Shown here: positions 23,709 to 33,700 of the stretch, in pieces
How positions within the stretch are numbered: position 1 is the first letter of the stretch
Layout: each line of letters begins with the position of its first letter
Origin: Bacillota bacterium
GTDB lineage: Bacteria > Bacillota > UBA4882 > UBA8346
Direction of reading: 5' to 3'
Length of the DNA stretch: 64,000 nucleotides
Assembly (NCBI GenBank): GCA_023436305.1
Contig: JAEZJQ010000126.1
Span: 1 to 64,000 of the forward strand
Made by a program: the position numbers and the translations under genes
The notes under the pieces: model-generated
Seen by the model: the letters and a program-made list of their open reading frames with translations, nothing else
Databases searched by the model: none
What the model was told of the DNA's origin: nothing

Positions 23709-25010
23709 GTGAGAGTATACGATTTAATTTGGAAAAAGCGGGAGGGCGGTGTGTTGACCGGGGAAGAGATCGCCTTCTTAATTCGTGGGTTTGTAGACGG
23801 GACGATTCCGGATTATCAGATGAGCGCCTTATGTATGGCGATTTTTTTCCAGGGAATGAGTTTCGCGGAATGCACGGCGCTGACTTTGGAAATGGCGCAC
23901 TCCGGAGAAATAGTTGATCTATCGTCCATTCCGGGAGTCAAGGTAGATAAACACAGTACCGGCGGCGTGGGTGATAAAACTTCCCTGGTGTTACTACCGC
24001 TGGTGGCGGCGGCGGGAATTCCGGTGGCCAAGATGTCGGGCCGGGGTTTGGGACATACCGGCGGGACCATCGATAAACTGGAAGCCATTCCGGGCTTTAA
24101 AACCAATTTGCCGCAAGCGGACTTTTTACGGCAAGTAGCCCGGATTGGAGTGGCCTTGGTGGGGCAATCCGGCAATCTGGTACCGGCCGATAAAAAACTG
24201 TATGCGTTACGGGATTTGACCGCCACCGTGGAAAGTATACCCTTGATTGCAAGCAGTATTGTATCCAAAAAACTGGCGGCAGGCGCCGATGCGGTATTGT
24301 TGGATGTCAAATATGGTGATGGCGCTTTCATGCGGGAATTTGAACAAGCCGTCAAACTGGCGGAGACCATGGTGGAGATCGGTAACCGTTCCGGCCGTAA
24401 GTTTAAGGCGGTATTGACCAATATGAATCTTCCGCTTGGATTTGCCGTGGGCAATGTCCTGGAAGTGCAGGAAGCCATCGCAACCTTGAAAGGAGAAGGG
24501 CCGCCGGATCTCACCGAATTATGTATCGTCCTGGGGGGGGTTATGTTATGGCTAGCCGGTAAAGCCGCCCTGCCCGAACAGGGTTCGGAAATCTTGACCC
24601 GGATCTTAAAATCCGGTGAGGCTCTCGCTAAATTCCGGGAATTTGTCAGCGCCCAAGGCGGAGATCCGGAGATTACCGAGGAACCGTCATTATTGCCAAC
24701 CGCCCCGGTAATCCAACCGGTGTTGGCGGTAGATGAAGGTTGGGTGGAAAGCATCACCTGCCGTGAAATCGGTTTAGTCGCCATGAAACTCGGCGCCGGC
24801 CGGGAAAATTTGCATGATCCGATCAAACTTGATGTTGGCCTTAAGTTTTATCGAAAAACAGGCGACTTCATCCGGAAGGATAGTGTAGTGGCCGAAGTTT
24901 ACGCGAGTACCAAGAAAGAGGCGCAGGCTGCCGTCGCGGAATTGCAAAAATGTTACCGGTTGGGGAATACACGGATTGCACCGGAACCCTTGATCCGTAT
25001 GGATGTTTAA
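23709..25010 (+). CDS. pdp: Pyrimidine-nucleoside phosphorylase
   Basis: A 433-residue pyrimidine-nucleoside phosphorylase (thymidine/uridine phosphorylase family) that splits pyrimidine nucleosides with phosphate to base and ribose 1-phosphate, the substrate of the preceding DeoB. Conserved segments are VDKHSTGGVGDKTSL (phosphate binding), KMSGRGLGHTGGTIDKLE and SSIVSKKLAAGADAVLLDVK with the catalytic Lys. The C-terminal domain begins near residue 340 and is complete. The GTG start is preceded by CGGAG. A strong terminator follows after 65 bases. A deoA designation would be equally acceptable. Confidence 0.95.
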   Translation: MRVYDLIWKKREGGVLTGEEIAFLIRGFVDGTIPDYQMSALCMAIFFQGMSFAECTALTLEMAHSGEIVDLSSIPGVKVDKHSTGGVGDKTSLVLLPLVAAAGIPVAKMSGRGLGHTGGTIDKLEAIPGFKTNLPQADFLRQVARIGVALVGQSGNLVPADKKLYALRDLTATVESIPLIASSIVSKKLAAGADAVLLDVKYGDGAFMREFEQAVKLAETMVEIGNRSGRKFKAVLTNMNLPLGFAVGNVLEVQEAIATLKGEGPPDLTELCIVLGGVMLWLAGKAALPEQGSEILTRILKSGEALAKFREFVSAQGGDPEITEEPSLLPTAPVIQPVLAVDEGWVESITCREIGLVAMKLGAGRENLHDPIKLDVGLKFYRKTGDFIRKDSVVAEVYASTKKEAQAAVAELQKCYRLGNTRIAPEPLIRMDV

Positions 25011-25076
25011 AGAGTTGACGCGCGCGCTTTAACTTCCTATATTTTTATAAATATTATACTCCAATCATCAAATATC

Positions 25077-25117
25077 AAAAAAGCCCACCATACTGAAATT
25101 AGTGTGGTGGGCTTTTG
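25077..25117 (+). terminator. Terminator of the deoB-pdp operon
   Basis: AAAAGCCCACCA and TGGTGGGCTTTT form a strong stem beginning 67 bases after the pdp stop. The A-rich left arm would also give a T-run on the other strand. Confidence 0.85.
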
Positions 25118-25191
25118 AACGGTTGAATGTTTCACAACTTTTTAATTACAATTAAAAAGGATATTTCCAATCCATGCCGAAGTTTTTTTCT

Positions 25192-25219
25192 ATAAAAAAA
25201 AGCCAAACGGCCTTTTTTC
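25192..25219 (-). terminator. Terminator of the tRNA-Pro transcript
   Basis: On the minus strand an A-rich arm with GGCC, a GTTT loop and GGC followed by eight T lies about 20 bases beyond the tRNA 3' end. Confidence 0.7.
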
Positions 25220-25239
25220 ATTTTAAAAAATATTTTAAC

Positions 25240-25316
25240 TGGTCGGGGTGAGAGGATTTGAACCTCCGGCCTTTCGGTCCCGAACCGAACGCTCTACCAA
25301 GCTGAGCCACACCCCG
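25240..25316 (-). tRNA. tRNA-Pro (anticodon CGG)
   Basis: The minus strand folds into a full tRNA. The acceptor stem is CGGGGTG/CACCCCG, the D arm contains AGCTTGGTAGAGC, the anticodon stem TTCGG/CCGAA closes the loop TTCGGGA, giving anticodon CGG for codon CCG, and the T arm contains GGTTCAAATCC. The CCA end is encoded. Confidence 0.96.
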
Positions 25317-25387
25317 TAAATCACATTTAATAGTATAACAAAGAGTTGTTATTTTGTCAAAAAAAAATTCAGGAGGAATGCAAAAAA

Positions 25388-26980
25388 ATGCAAATAACTT
25401 TTTGTGGAGCGGCTGGAACCGTTACCGGTTCTTGTTATTTGGTCGAAACCAAACACAACCGTTTTTTGGTCGATTGTGGAATGTTTCAGGGAATTAAGGA
25501 GATCCGGGAGTTGAATAATCAGGAATTTTTATTTAATCCAGCGGCTCTGGACTTTGTGTTATTGACGCATGCCCATGTGGATCACGCCGGATTGATTCCA
25601 AAATTGTGGAAAAAAGGTTTTAACAACAACATCTACGCCACCAAAGCCACCGTGGATTTATGCGGCATCGTCCTGCCGGACTCCGGTCATATTCAGGAAA
25701 TGGAGAGTGAATGGCGCAACCGGAAACGTCTCCGCACCGGCGATCCGCCGCGGGAGCCGTTATATACGGCCAATGAAGCGTTCAGTTGCTTGAAATTATT
25801 TAAAGTGCAAAATTATCACCAGACTTTTGAGCCGGTTCCCGGAATTCGGGTAAAATTCCTGGATGCCGGACATATTCTCGGTTCTGCCATAATCGAAATC
25901 GAGATTGATGAGGATCAAACCACCACGAAGATGGTTTTCTCGGGTGATTTGGGCCAGAAAAATCAGCCGATCATTGAAGATCCCACCACCATTTCCACGG
26001 CGGATTATTTAATCATCGAATCCACCTATGGTGACAGGCTTCATGTCACCCGGGACCAAAAAATTGATTTATTGCGGGATTTAATCCTGAAAACTTCGAA
26101 AAGCAGCGGTAATTTGGTTATCCCGGCGTTTACCATCGGCAGAACCCAGGATCTGTTATATCATATCCGTACCCTTTTGCGTTCCGGCGCCATACCCCGC
26201 ATCCCGGTATACATCGACAGCCCCATGGCGATTTCGGTGACGGAAATTTACCGGAATAATCCCGATTGTTATGATGCAAGCACCCGGGAGTTATTTGAAG
26301 CCAATGAAAGCCCGTTTGAATTTACCAATTTAAATTTCGTCCGCACCACCGAGGAATCCAGAGCGTTAAATGAAAACGCCCGGGGAGCCATCATCATTTC
26401 GGCCAGCGGCATGTGCGAAGCCGGCCGAATTTTACACCATCTGAAACACAATCTCTGGCGGTCCGAATCCAATATTTTATTCGTGGGCTATCAAGCCGAA
26501 GGAACCCTGGGCCAAAAATTGAAAGAAGGGGCCAAAGCCGTCAAAATTATGGGCGAAGAGATCAATGTCCAGGCCCAAATTCATTCCATTGAAGGGTTTT
26601 CCGCGCATGCCGATCAAAGCGAATTATTGGATTGGATCGGCGCTTTTGAAAATCAACCCCATGTATTTATTGTACACGGTGAAACCGGCGCCCAGCATAA
26701 ATTTGCCGGATTAATTCAAGAACAGTACAAATTAAATACCATTATTCCGGACTTGGGCGACTGTTTGACCTTGAAAGACGGCCGCGTTACCCGTCAGGAA
26801 AAGGTGGCCACCATTACTCCCAAATATTCACTCGATCGCATGTTTACCGATCTGGAGCATTCCATTATGAGTTTGCATCAACAGCTTCGCCAGTCCAAAC
26901 TCAAGCCCTCCGAGACCCAACTGAACAGGGTCAAAGAATTATTCGAAAAATTGGAGAAATTGATGAAAAATTCGGGGTAA
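25388..26980 (+). CDS. MBL-fold beta-CASP ribonuclease-like protein
   Basis: A 530-residue metallo-beta-lactamase/beta-CASP protein, the family of RNA-processing nucleases such as YSH1/CPSF-73 homologues in bacteria. The zinc site THAHVDHAG is at 60-68, with further ligands in the GHILGSA and FSGDLGQ motifs. The beta-CASP region contains ESTYGDR, IPAFTIGRTQDLL and SASGMCEAGRILHH. The C-terminal RMMBL region includes GFSAHADQ and VHGE. The last 60 residues form a helical extension rich in Gln, Leu and Lys. AGGAGG is about eleven bases before the ATG. It is transcribed divergently from the tRNA-Pro gene. Confidence 0.92.
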   Translation: MQITFCGAAGTVTGSCYLVETKHNRFLVDCGMFQGIKEIRELNNQEFLFNPAALDFVLLTHAHVDHAGLIPKLWKKGFNNNIYATKATVDLCGIVLPDSGHIQEMESEWRNRKRLRTGDPPREPLYTANEAFSCLKLFKVQNYHQTFEPVPGIRVKFLDAGHILGSAIIEIEIDEDQTTTKMVFSGDLGQKNQPIIEDPTTISTADYLIIESTYGDRLHVTRDQKIDLLRDLILKTSKSSGNLVIPAFTIGRTQDLLYHIRTLLRSGAIPRIPVYIDSPMAISVTEIYRNNPDCYDASTRELFEANESPFEFTNLNFVRTTEESRALNENARGAIIISASGMCEAGRILHHLKHNLWRSESNILFVGYQAEGTLGQKLKEGAKAVKIMGEEINVQAQIHSIEGFSAHADQSELLDWIGAFENQPHVFIVHGETGAQHKFAGLIQEQYKLNTIIPDLGDCLTLKDGRVTRQEKVATITPKYSLDRMFTDLEHSIMSLHQQLRQSKLKPSETQLNRVKELFEKLEKLMKNSG

Positions 26981-27146
26981 CCCAGAATATTTGTTCCGGA
27001 AATTTCACCCCTAACCCATTATGTCTCATATGATATTTAGAGAGAAGCGGTCATCCGGTTGGCGAGTGTATCAAAGGGTATTTCCACAGTATACCCCGTC
27101 AAATTGGGTTTTCACACCGCTTTTATGGGGAGGCGGTCGGGTCGGG

Positions 27147-27503
27147 ATGAGCGATGGATTGAGAAGGCATTTTTCAGCGGATCTCTACTTTTGTCAAAAT
27201 GAAATATGGCGGAATCCGAAACAATTCTATGATGGAATATACCAATTTACCCATTCATTAAATATTGCGAATGACATTTGGAATTTCCGCCGTCAAGTAT
27301 CCGGTAATATTATCATCAGCGGGGAATTTGACGATACATTGGTTTTTATTCAAATATTTCCCGCTCAAAAATTTTTAGCGGTGGATATTTTTGGTTGGAA
27401 ACCGCCAACCAATTTCCACCACTTCAGTGAAGGACTGGTGGAACTCTTTGCGCCACAGGTAGTGGCCGTGGAAACCAGATTTCGGGCCGAACATTTAAAC
27501 TGA
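27147..27503 (+). CDS. S-adenosylmethionine decarboxylase-like protein lacking catalytic residues
   Basis: A 118-residue protein with the layout of bacterial class 1 AdoMet decarboxylase (SpeD): GLRRHFSADLYFC at the start, QVSGNIIISGEF in the middle, FIQIFPAQKFLAVDIFGW after it and a C-terminal beta-alpha unit. In true enzymes the middle reads ESHLSIHTWPE and the Ser self-cleaves to make the pyruvoyl cofactor. Here the aligned residues are Asp-Thr, the His residues are absent and the later Cys is missing, so it should not decarboxylate AdoMet. The frame is open back to 27021, but the ATG at 27147 (GGGGAGG upstream) gives the normal family length. No spermidine synthase gene is nearby. Confidence 0.65.
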   Translation: MSDGLRRHFSADLYFCQNEIWRNPKQFYDGIYQFTHSLNIANDIWNFRRQVSGNIIISGEFDDTLVFIQIFPAQKFLAVDIFGWKPPTNFHHFSEGLVELFAPQVVAVETRFRAEHLN

Positions 27504-27605
27504 TGACGCAGTGAATTCATATTAAAAAAATATTTGAATAAATTGATAAAGATCGGGCGAAACAAAGATAATATAAATGGTATCTATTCAAGTGAGGTGT
27601 AATTT

Positions 27606-29117
27606 TTGCGAGTTGACAATTACCAGCAAGTAGTGGACTCCTTGAGGAGTGTAAACTTTGGACAAGACATTTATTTCATAGCCCGTTTACAGAGCCGTAG
27701 AGATTTATCGGTGCATATCAATAACGGAAAAACGGAGGAAATAGCCACCGCTACCTTGGAGGGAATGGGCGTCCAGGTAATTAATCATCAGGGATATATG
27801 GGATTTTCCGCTTCCGATCAGATATCCCCCCGAATCGCGATCGAGCTTTATGAGAAAGCGGCCGGATTAGCCCAACAATGCCAGACCTTTGGCGGAGAAA
27901 CTAATTTGGAAGTCAAAAAACTCGAAGCTTTCAATAAACGCATCGAGATCCCACAAAAGTATCCATATGGTACCTTGAGTTTACAAGAGATCGAAACCGT
28001 ATTAAAAGAATTGAATGGGGAAATCACCAGGCTGGATTCAAGGTTTTCGGTTCGTACCCTGTTCCGGTTAACGGATGAACAATGGCGGATTGTCCGTTCC
28101 GATGGCACTGATTGTTGTTTCAACAATCCCCGTTCCTACGTATATTACAGCATTACCGCCAAATCCGATTCGTCCCCGGACCCGACGGCGGATTCCGGGT
28201 CCCAGACGGTTACCACCTATGCCAATTTACCCGGAATCGATTTGGGGATCATCATGGAATCAGCCAAGCTCGATCGTTTAAGGAACCGGGCCCAAAAAGC
28301 CGCGGATTTAAGTTTGCGATTATTAAGCGCCAAAACCATTCCGGGCGGACATTATAAATTAGTGATTGATTATGGATTGGCCAAAGGACTGGCCCATGAA
28401 GCTTTTGGACACGCGGCTGAAACCGATGGGCTGGAGAGTTCCATTCTGGGGGAGAATGGCAGACTCAAAACCGGAATGTCGGTGGCCAATCCGCGATTAT
28501 CGATTATCGACGGACCGATAGCCGAGGATTATGCCTATCAACCCATTAGCGCCATGGGAATTGAACGCCAAACAGTGAAGATAGTTGACCATGGCCGGTT
28601 AGCCGCCGGACTGGCCGATATTTTTTCGGCCGCCAAAGCCGGTGTTCCATTCAGCGGTGCTGAACGGGTGGAAAGCATCTTTCATTTGCCCATCGCCCGG
28701 ATGAGCAATATCCGGATTGAATTTGATAATCCCATTCCCTTGAATCAGGAGTTTGAATCGCTTACCGCCACCGATCTTTACCGGATTTTAATTGAGAAGG
28801 ATTTAATGCAACCCGGGGAAACGGTTTTATACTTGACTGGATTTCAAGGCGGACAGGTAAATCCGGCTTTTGGAGATTTTGTATTTCATTGTTCCGGAAT
28901 ATACCGGCTGGACGAAACGCCTGAGCTTTACAAACCGGCCATTTTCAGCGGTAAAGTTTTATCAGTATTACAATCAGTTTCCAATGCCATCGGCCCCATG
29001 CAAATTGATGCCATGGGCACCTGTGGTAAAATGGGGCAGGGTGTCCCCAGTGGTGGCGGCTCCCACTATTTTCTGGTAATTGAGTCCAATCCGGAAATTA
29101 TGATCGGGGGCGAATAA
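27606..29117 (+). CDS. tldD: TldD-family metalloprotease
   Basis: A 503-residue TldD/PmbA-family protein. TldD is the catalytic half of the TldD/TldE heterodimeric zinc protease that trims unfolded peptides, some ribosomal peptide natural products and the CcdA antitoxin. The zinc motif HEAFGH is at 264-269, and conserved segments around it (GLAHEAFGHAAETDG, IDGPIAEDYAYQP) are intact. The start is TTG with GAGGTG seven bases before it. The TldE-like gene starts two bases after its stop, so the two subunits are co-expressed. It is shorter than average in the N-terminal region but otherwise complete. Confidence 0.9.
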   Translation: MRVDNYQQVVDSLRSVNFGQDIYFIARLQSRRDLSVHINNGKTEEIATATLEGMGVQVINHQGYMGFSASDQISPRIAIELYEKAAGLAQQCQTFGGETNLEVKKLEAFNKRIEIPQKYPYGTLSLQEIETVLKELNGEITRLDSRFSVRTLFRLTDEQWRIVRSDGTDCCFNNPRSYVYYSITAKSDSSPDPTADSGSQTVTTYANLPGIDLGIIMESAKLDRLRNRAQKAADLSLRLLSAKTIPGGHYKLVIDYGLAKGLAHEAFGHAAETDGLESSILGENGRLKTGMSVANPRLSIIDGPIAEDYAYQPISAMGIERQTVKIVDHGRLAAGLADIFSAAKAGVPFSGAERVESIFHLPIARMSNIRIEFDNPIPLNQEFESLTATDLYRILIEKDLMQPGETVLYLTGFQGGQVNPAFGDFVFHCSGIYRLDETPELYKPAIFSGKVLSVLQSVSNAIGPMQIDAMGTCGKMGQGVPSGGGSHYFLVIESNPEIMIGGE

Positions 29118-29118
29118 A

Positions 29119-30426
29119 ATGGAAATCGTAGACAAATTGACCAAATTATTGAATCAAACCATGTCGAAGGACTCGGATTTAACTGCCTGGCGATTTAATT
29201 TATACGACACCGAAGGTTTGGAAGTGGGTTTAAAGAATAATCAAATCGGTGGTCCATACACGGCTCCCAGCTTTAAACGGAGCATTACCGGAGAAATATA
29301 TTTGATCTGGACCAAACAGCGTTTTACTTCCGCCAAACTTGATGCCCAAACCGTGGAATCATTTACGGAAAATTTAAATCTATGGAAGACTACCACCTAT
29401 TTTGATGAGGATGGGGTAGGTTTATTTAACCCGGAACGAATACCGGATGTCCCGTTGGCCGAGTCCCAAGTTCAACAAATTGTAACGGGAGATTTTGAGT
29501 ACCCCTTTATAATTTTAAATCAGGGCCTGAAACGGTTCCAAGAATACGGCATGACCAAAGTTGACGGCAAAGTAAGATGTTATCAGGAACACCGCTTCTT
29601 TAGAAACTCCACCGGTCTATCCTTCGATTATCCGCGGACCCCGGTCGATTTTTTCTTTGAAGTGAACGATTCTTACGGGGAGTCATTTTCTGAAAAAAGG
29701 TTGCCTTCTTCCGAAGAAGTGAATCGTATTATCGAAAATACCGGCAATATTGGCCATCATCTAATGATACCGGCTGAAGCCGAAATTACCGGACCGGTTC
29801 AACTTATTTTTCCGCCGGATGTTTTCGAATCTTTTGCCAATCATTTTTTAATCACCAATTTATTAGGAAGTTTGGTGGTGAATCGTCAAAGCAGTTTCTC
29901 GCTGGACGATTTTTACAATCAACGCCCGGTTTTACGGGATGATTTATCGTTGGAAATCAACACACTGCTTCCCTTAAGAGCTTTTTCGTATCAATGTACC
30001 TCGGAAGCCGTGCCGGGTGGTTTGGTTAATCTCATCGCCGCCGGTCGGCTCCAAACCCCGATTTTAAATGTGAAGTATGCCCGGAAGACCGGATTGGTTC
30101 CAACACCGGTTCCGTTAGGCGGCAGGGGTTTTTTTGTCAAATCAAAACAAGCCATGGACTCCTGGGATGAAAAGCTGAAAAAGACGGAATTGGGCCTGAT
30201 TGTCTATTCAGTATTAGGCTTGCATACTCAAGATCACAGTTCCGGAAAATTTTCCCTAACCGCCGACCAATGCTTGCTGGTGAAGAACGGCGCAGTGGCC
30301 GGTAAGGTAAAAGCGGTCATCAATGGTGATTTTCTGGGAGCCTTAAAAAAAGAAACCAGCCAATTTGTGGCCGTTGCCGGGGAAGATAACCCGGGTTTCA
30401 TATTTGTTGCCAACGCAACGGTGTGA
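29119..30426 (+). CDS. TldE/PmbA-family protein
   Basis: A 435-residue TldE (PmbA)-like protein, the non-catalytic partner of TldD in the peptidase heterodimer. It lacks the HExxxH motif, as TldE proteins do. The family signature can be seen in YLIWTKQRFTSAKLD, the GPVQLIFPPDVFESFANHFL segment and the C-terminal GLHTQDHSSGKFSLTADQCL block. It follows tldD with almost no gap. Peptide substrates are not evident in the neighbourhood; I found no obvious small precursor peptide gene. Confidence 0.85.
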   Translation: MEIVDKLTKLLNQTMSKDSDLTAWRFNLYDTEGLEVGLKNNQIGGPYTAPSFKRSITGEIYLIWTKQRFTSAKLDAQTVESFTENLNLWKTTTYFDEDGVGLFNPERIPDVPLAESQVQQIVTGDFEYPFIILNQGLKRFQEYGMTKVDGKVRCYQEHRFFRNSTGLSFDYPRTPVDFFFEVNDSYGESFSEKRLPSSEEVNRIIENTGNIGHHLMIPAEAEITGPVQLIFPPDVFESFANHFLITNLLGSLVVNRQSSFSLDDFYNQRPVLRDDLSLEINTLLPLRAFSYQCTSEAVPGGLVNLIAAGRLQTPILNVKYARKTGLVPTPVPLGGRGFFVKSKQAMDSWDEKLKKTELGLIVYSVLGLHTQDHSSGKFSLTADQCLLVKNGAVAGKVKAVINGDFLGALKKETSQFVAVAGEDNPGFIFVANATV

Positions 30427-30720
30427 GATGGATATGGGTCCGGAATAAGGCGTATCGTTTATAAGTTACAGTAAAATATGAAACCCTCGGTGGGCAGTAA
30501 CGGCATGTTTCATGTTTTAGTTTTTGTTACAATAAACATAATAAACGGCTGCCCGGCAGTAGTGGTATTCATTTCGTTGAATACGAATAAAAGAAGGAAA
30601 AAAGTGAAATTGATAGAATGTTTTTACATTAGATATAATTTTTGTATCGATTGGTCAGAGGTTTTCGCATGGTAAACACTCAAAGCGCAAATCGCCGCGA
30701 TCCGACAGGATTATAATTAT
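30427..30720. other. Non-coding stretch before the CHAT gene
   Basis: No convincing gene is visible. The only long frame (65 codons from 30478) lacks a ribosome binding site and has no protein-like composition. The stretch becomes A+T-rich towards the dyad at 30721. Confidence 0.55.
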
Positions 30721-30746
30721 ATTATTCGATTCAATTATCGAATAAT
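30721..30746. promoter_or_regulatory. Perfect dyad upstream of the CHAT-STAND gene
   Basis: ATTATTCGAT at 30721-30730 is followed after six bases by its exact reverse complement ATCGAATAAT at 30737-30746. It lies 45 bases before the start codon in the probable promoter zone and looks like a repressor operator. Confidence 0.5.
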
Positions 30747-30790
30747 CGTGTATCAAATTATATAACAACGTATCTGCCAAGGAGGTTTAC

Positions 30791-33700
30791 ATGCTAAACC
30801 GCGAACGGACACCCAAAAATACTCAATCCGTTCCGGCGGCCATTCCCCGGATTGGCGCGGAATTGGAAATGCAACTAACAGATGCCCGGATTTTCGAACA
30901 GGATGGGAAACGCCGGGTGAAAGCCACGACAAAGCTAGTTTATCATCCAATTGATCCGCGGTCCCATGATATCGAAAGCCAAAGTTTTCCTTTTATCGCA
31001 CCGCTTAGTCCGGTAGTGGAGGATGACCTCCGCTGGTATCTTGAACAATATTATTCCTGGCCGAATGGAGCCTTTTTGGATCGAGCCCTTCGAATCGAAT
31101 CCAAGTTGCCTGTTTGGGGACAAGCCTTATATCAGGCAATAACGGCCTCCCCTTCAGCCAAAAAAGCGCTGTCTGCCTGGATGCATGTTCCAGGTGATAA
31201 AGCCCGTTATTTTTCCATAAGTGTGGCCAGCGAACCCGTGAATAGGTCCGGTGAACTTTCGGTAGGTTCCGATTCTGAAATTCAAAACGGCGTTTCGGAA
31301 TCCGTCGGAACTTTATTCGCTTTACCCTGGGAATTGTTATACGATGGAAAAAATTACCTTTTTCAGGGTAAAAATGCGGCCATAGTTCGCCGACGGCAAT
31401 CAGACCGGAATTTCCGGGAAATATCCCGGTTCACCTTGCCTATCCGTATTCTACTCATTAGCCCCCGTCCGGAAAATGGGCTTTCTTCATATCGAGATCA
31501 CCGGAGCAGCGCCTTGCCGTTGATAAAAGTAGCGGAAAGGTTGGAAGAATCGATTGAATTGACTATCCTGACTCCGCCGGTTTACTCTGAACTGGAAACC
31601 ACCTTACATAAGGCGGAGGAATCCGGAAAGCAGTTTTCAGCAATCCATATCGACGGTTTTTACCGGTACGATTACACCCAGGGTTTGGAAACGTTCTGTT
31701 TTGAAACGGCCAGTGACATCCATAGCGTTGAAAGCCGGAGCGCGGAACCTATCGCTATCGATAAACTGGCCGCCATTTTCCGTAATTACAAGATCCCATT
31801 GGTATGTCTGAATATTCGCCCCGCTGCTGAAGATAAGACCGACCCAACAGCGGCGGTGGCTGCCCGATTCCTGGATGAAGAGATTCCCTCGGTATTGGGT
31901 ATCCGTTATAACTTGACGGAAAAATCGGCCACTCGTTTTACCGGGGCGTTTTACGAAGAACTGGCCCGGGGCGCGACGGTAGGTAAAGCCATATTATCCG
32001 GGCGAAAAACGTTATATGGAGATGATATTCGCAATAAAGTTATCAAACCGGGGGAATTAAAGATCTTGGACTGGTTTGTTCCGGTCTTATATCAGGAATC
32101 CCGGGATCCGTTTTTGATTACTGAATCAATCACCACGGATCAGCAGACTGAAGTCCCAAAACGGATGCAAAGTCTGGGTTATCTGCCGGAACCTCCATTC
32201 CATGGCTTTTGGGGGCGCAGCCGGGAATTGCTGTCTCTGGAACGGTTATTATATGAACAACCCTATGCGGTCATTCGTGGTATGGGTGGCTCCGGAAAAA
32301 CCACCCTGGCCGTGGAATTGGCTCATTGGCTGTCACGGATTGGACGTTTCCGGAAAATTGCTTTTATCAATCTAATACGATTTGGTGATGCTCAAGGAAT
32401 TCTTGATAGCTTGGGGAAACAGTTGTTGCCTGAAGGGGAGCAGTGGTCGGTGACTCTTTATAACGACGTTATCAAAGCATTGCGGCCGGTTGAGCGCATT
32501 TTAAACAACCAGCCCACCTTGATAATATTTGATAATGTCGAAAGTATTTTGCCAAAAACCAATCAGCTGGTTTCATCGGAAATCCAGAGAATTTTCGAGT
32601 TGTTCCAAGCGTTGCTCGAGGCTGATCCGAGAACCCGGCTGCTTTTTATCAGCAGGGAACAGCTACCGGCGCCTTATCATGAACAGGAACGGGAGATCCT
32701 ATTGGGATACCTGGAGAAAACCGATGCCATTAAGCTGGTTAACGCGGTTTTAACAGAACAAGGATTTACTCCGAACCCGAATGATTCCGGAGAGTCTCTG
32801 CAAGATTTGGACAATTTGGTGGAAGCGGTTCAGTGCTACGCCAGGGCGCTGGTATTGATGGCGCCGGAAATCCATCGCCGGGGTGTGCGGACTACCATTG
32901 ACAATTTACGAGAGATTACAACCGGGTTAGAAAAAAAACATCCCGGCGAACTAGAAAACAATCTCCTTGCCAGCATCGAGTTATTGCTGCGGCGGTTACC
33001 TACGGAGATGCGGGAGAAAATTTTCAGGTTGGGCGTTTTTCAGGATGGGGCGGATATATTCTTATTAGCTCATGTACTGGGGATGAATCCGGAAACATCC
33101 GAAAAATTTGTCCGGTCCTTGATTGAAGCCGGGCTGGCTGAGAAGATTGGTTATGAATACTATCGTTTCGATCCGGTGTTGGTCCGATATTTATTTGATC
33201 AAATGAGCGGGCCGGAACGGGACGAAGCACGGACACTCTGGGCTGAAATCATTGAAGGCCTAGTAACGATTTTATATCAACAATTATTTGATAATACCGA
33301 TATTGCGTTTCACTTGGCCTTGATCGAACTGGAATTGCCCAATATCTTATCCTGGCTTGACTGGATTACCGATAAAAAGCCGCTGGAAGAAATTATCAAT
33401 ATCGCTGATAACGTAGGCAGTATCTTCTCCAGTTTGGGTTACCCGCAGATATTAATACAAGCCAACCGGATTTTGGAAGCGGCCGAACAGAAACTGGGAA
33501 ATCAGTGGAGCCACTCCCGGTATTTAGTGATGAGTAACCGGATTGACCGGCATTTGAAACAGGGTGAGTTACAAATTGCCTATGAAACCGCCCATCAATT
33601 GTTGCAAAGTTGTCTAAGCGCCGGACCGGAAGCTTATAAAGAGGCCGATTATGATATTGCCATCGCTTACGCCATATTGGGAAAAGTGCAACGGAATACC

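Noticed and set aside
30478..30675. A 65-codon frame upstream of the CHAT gene
   Set aside because: No ribosome binding site and no protein-like pattern; probably chance in A+T-rich DNA.
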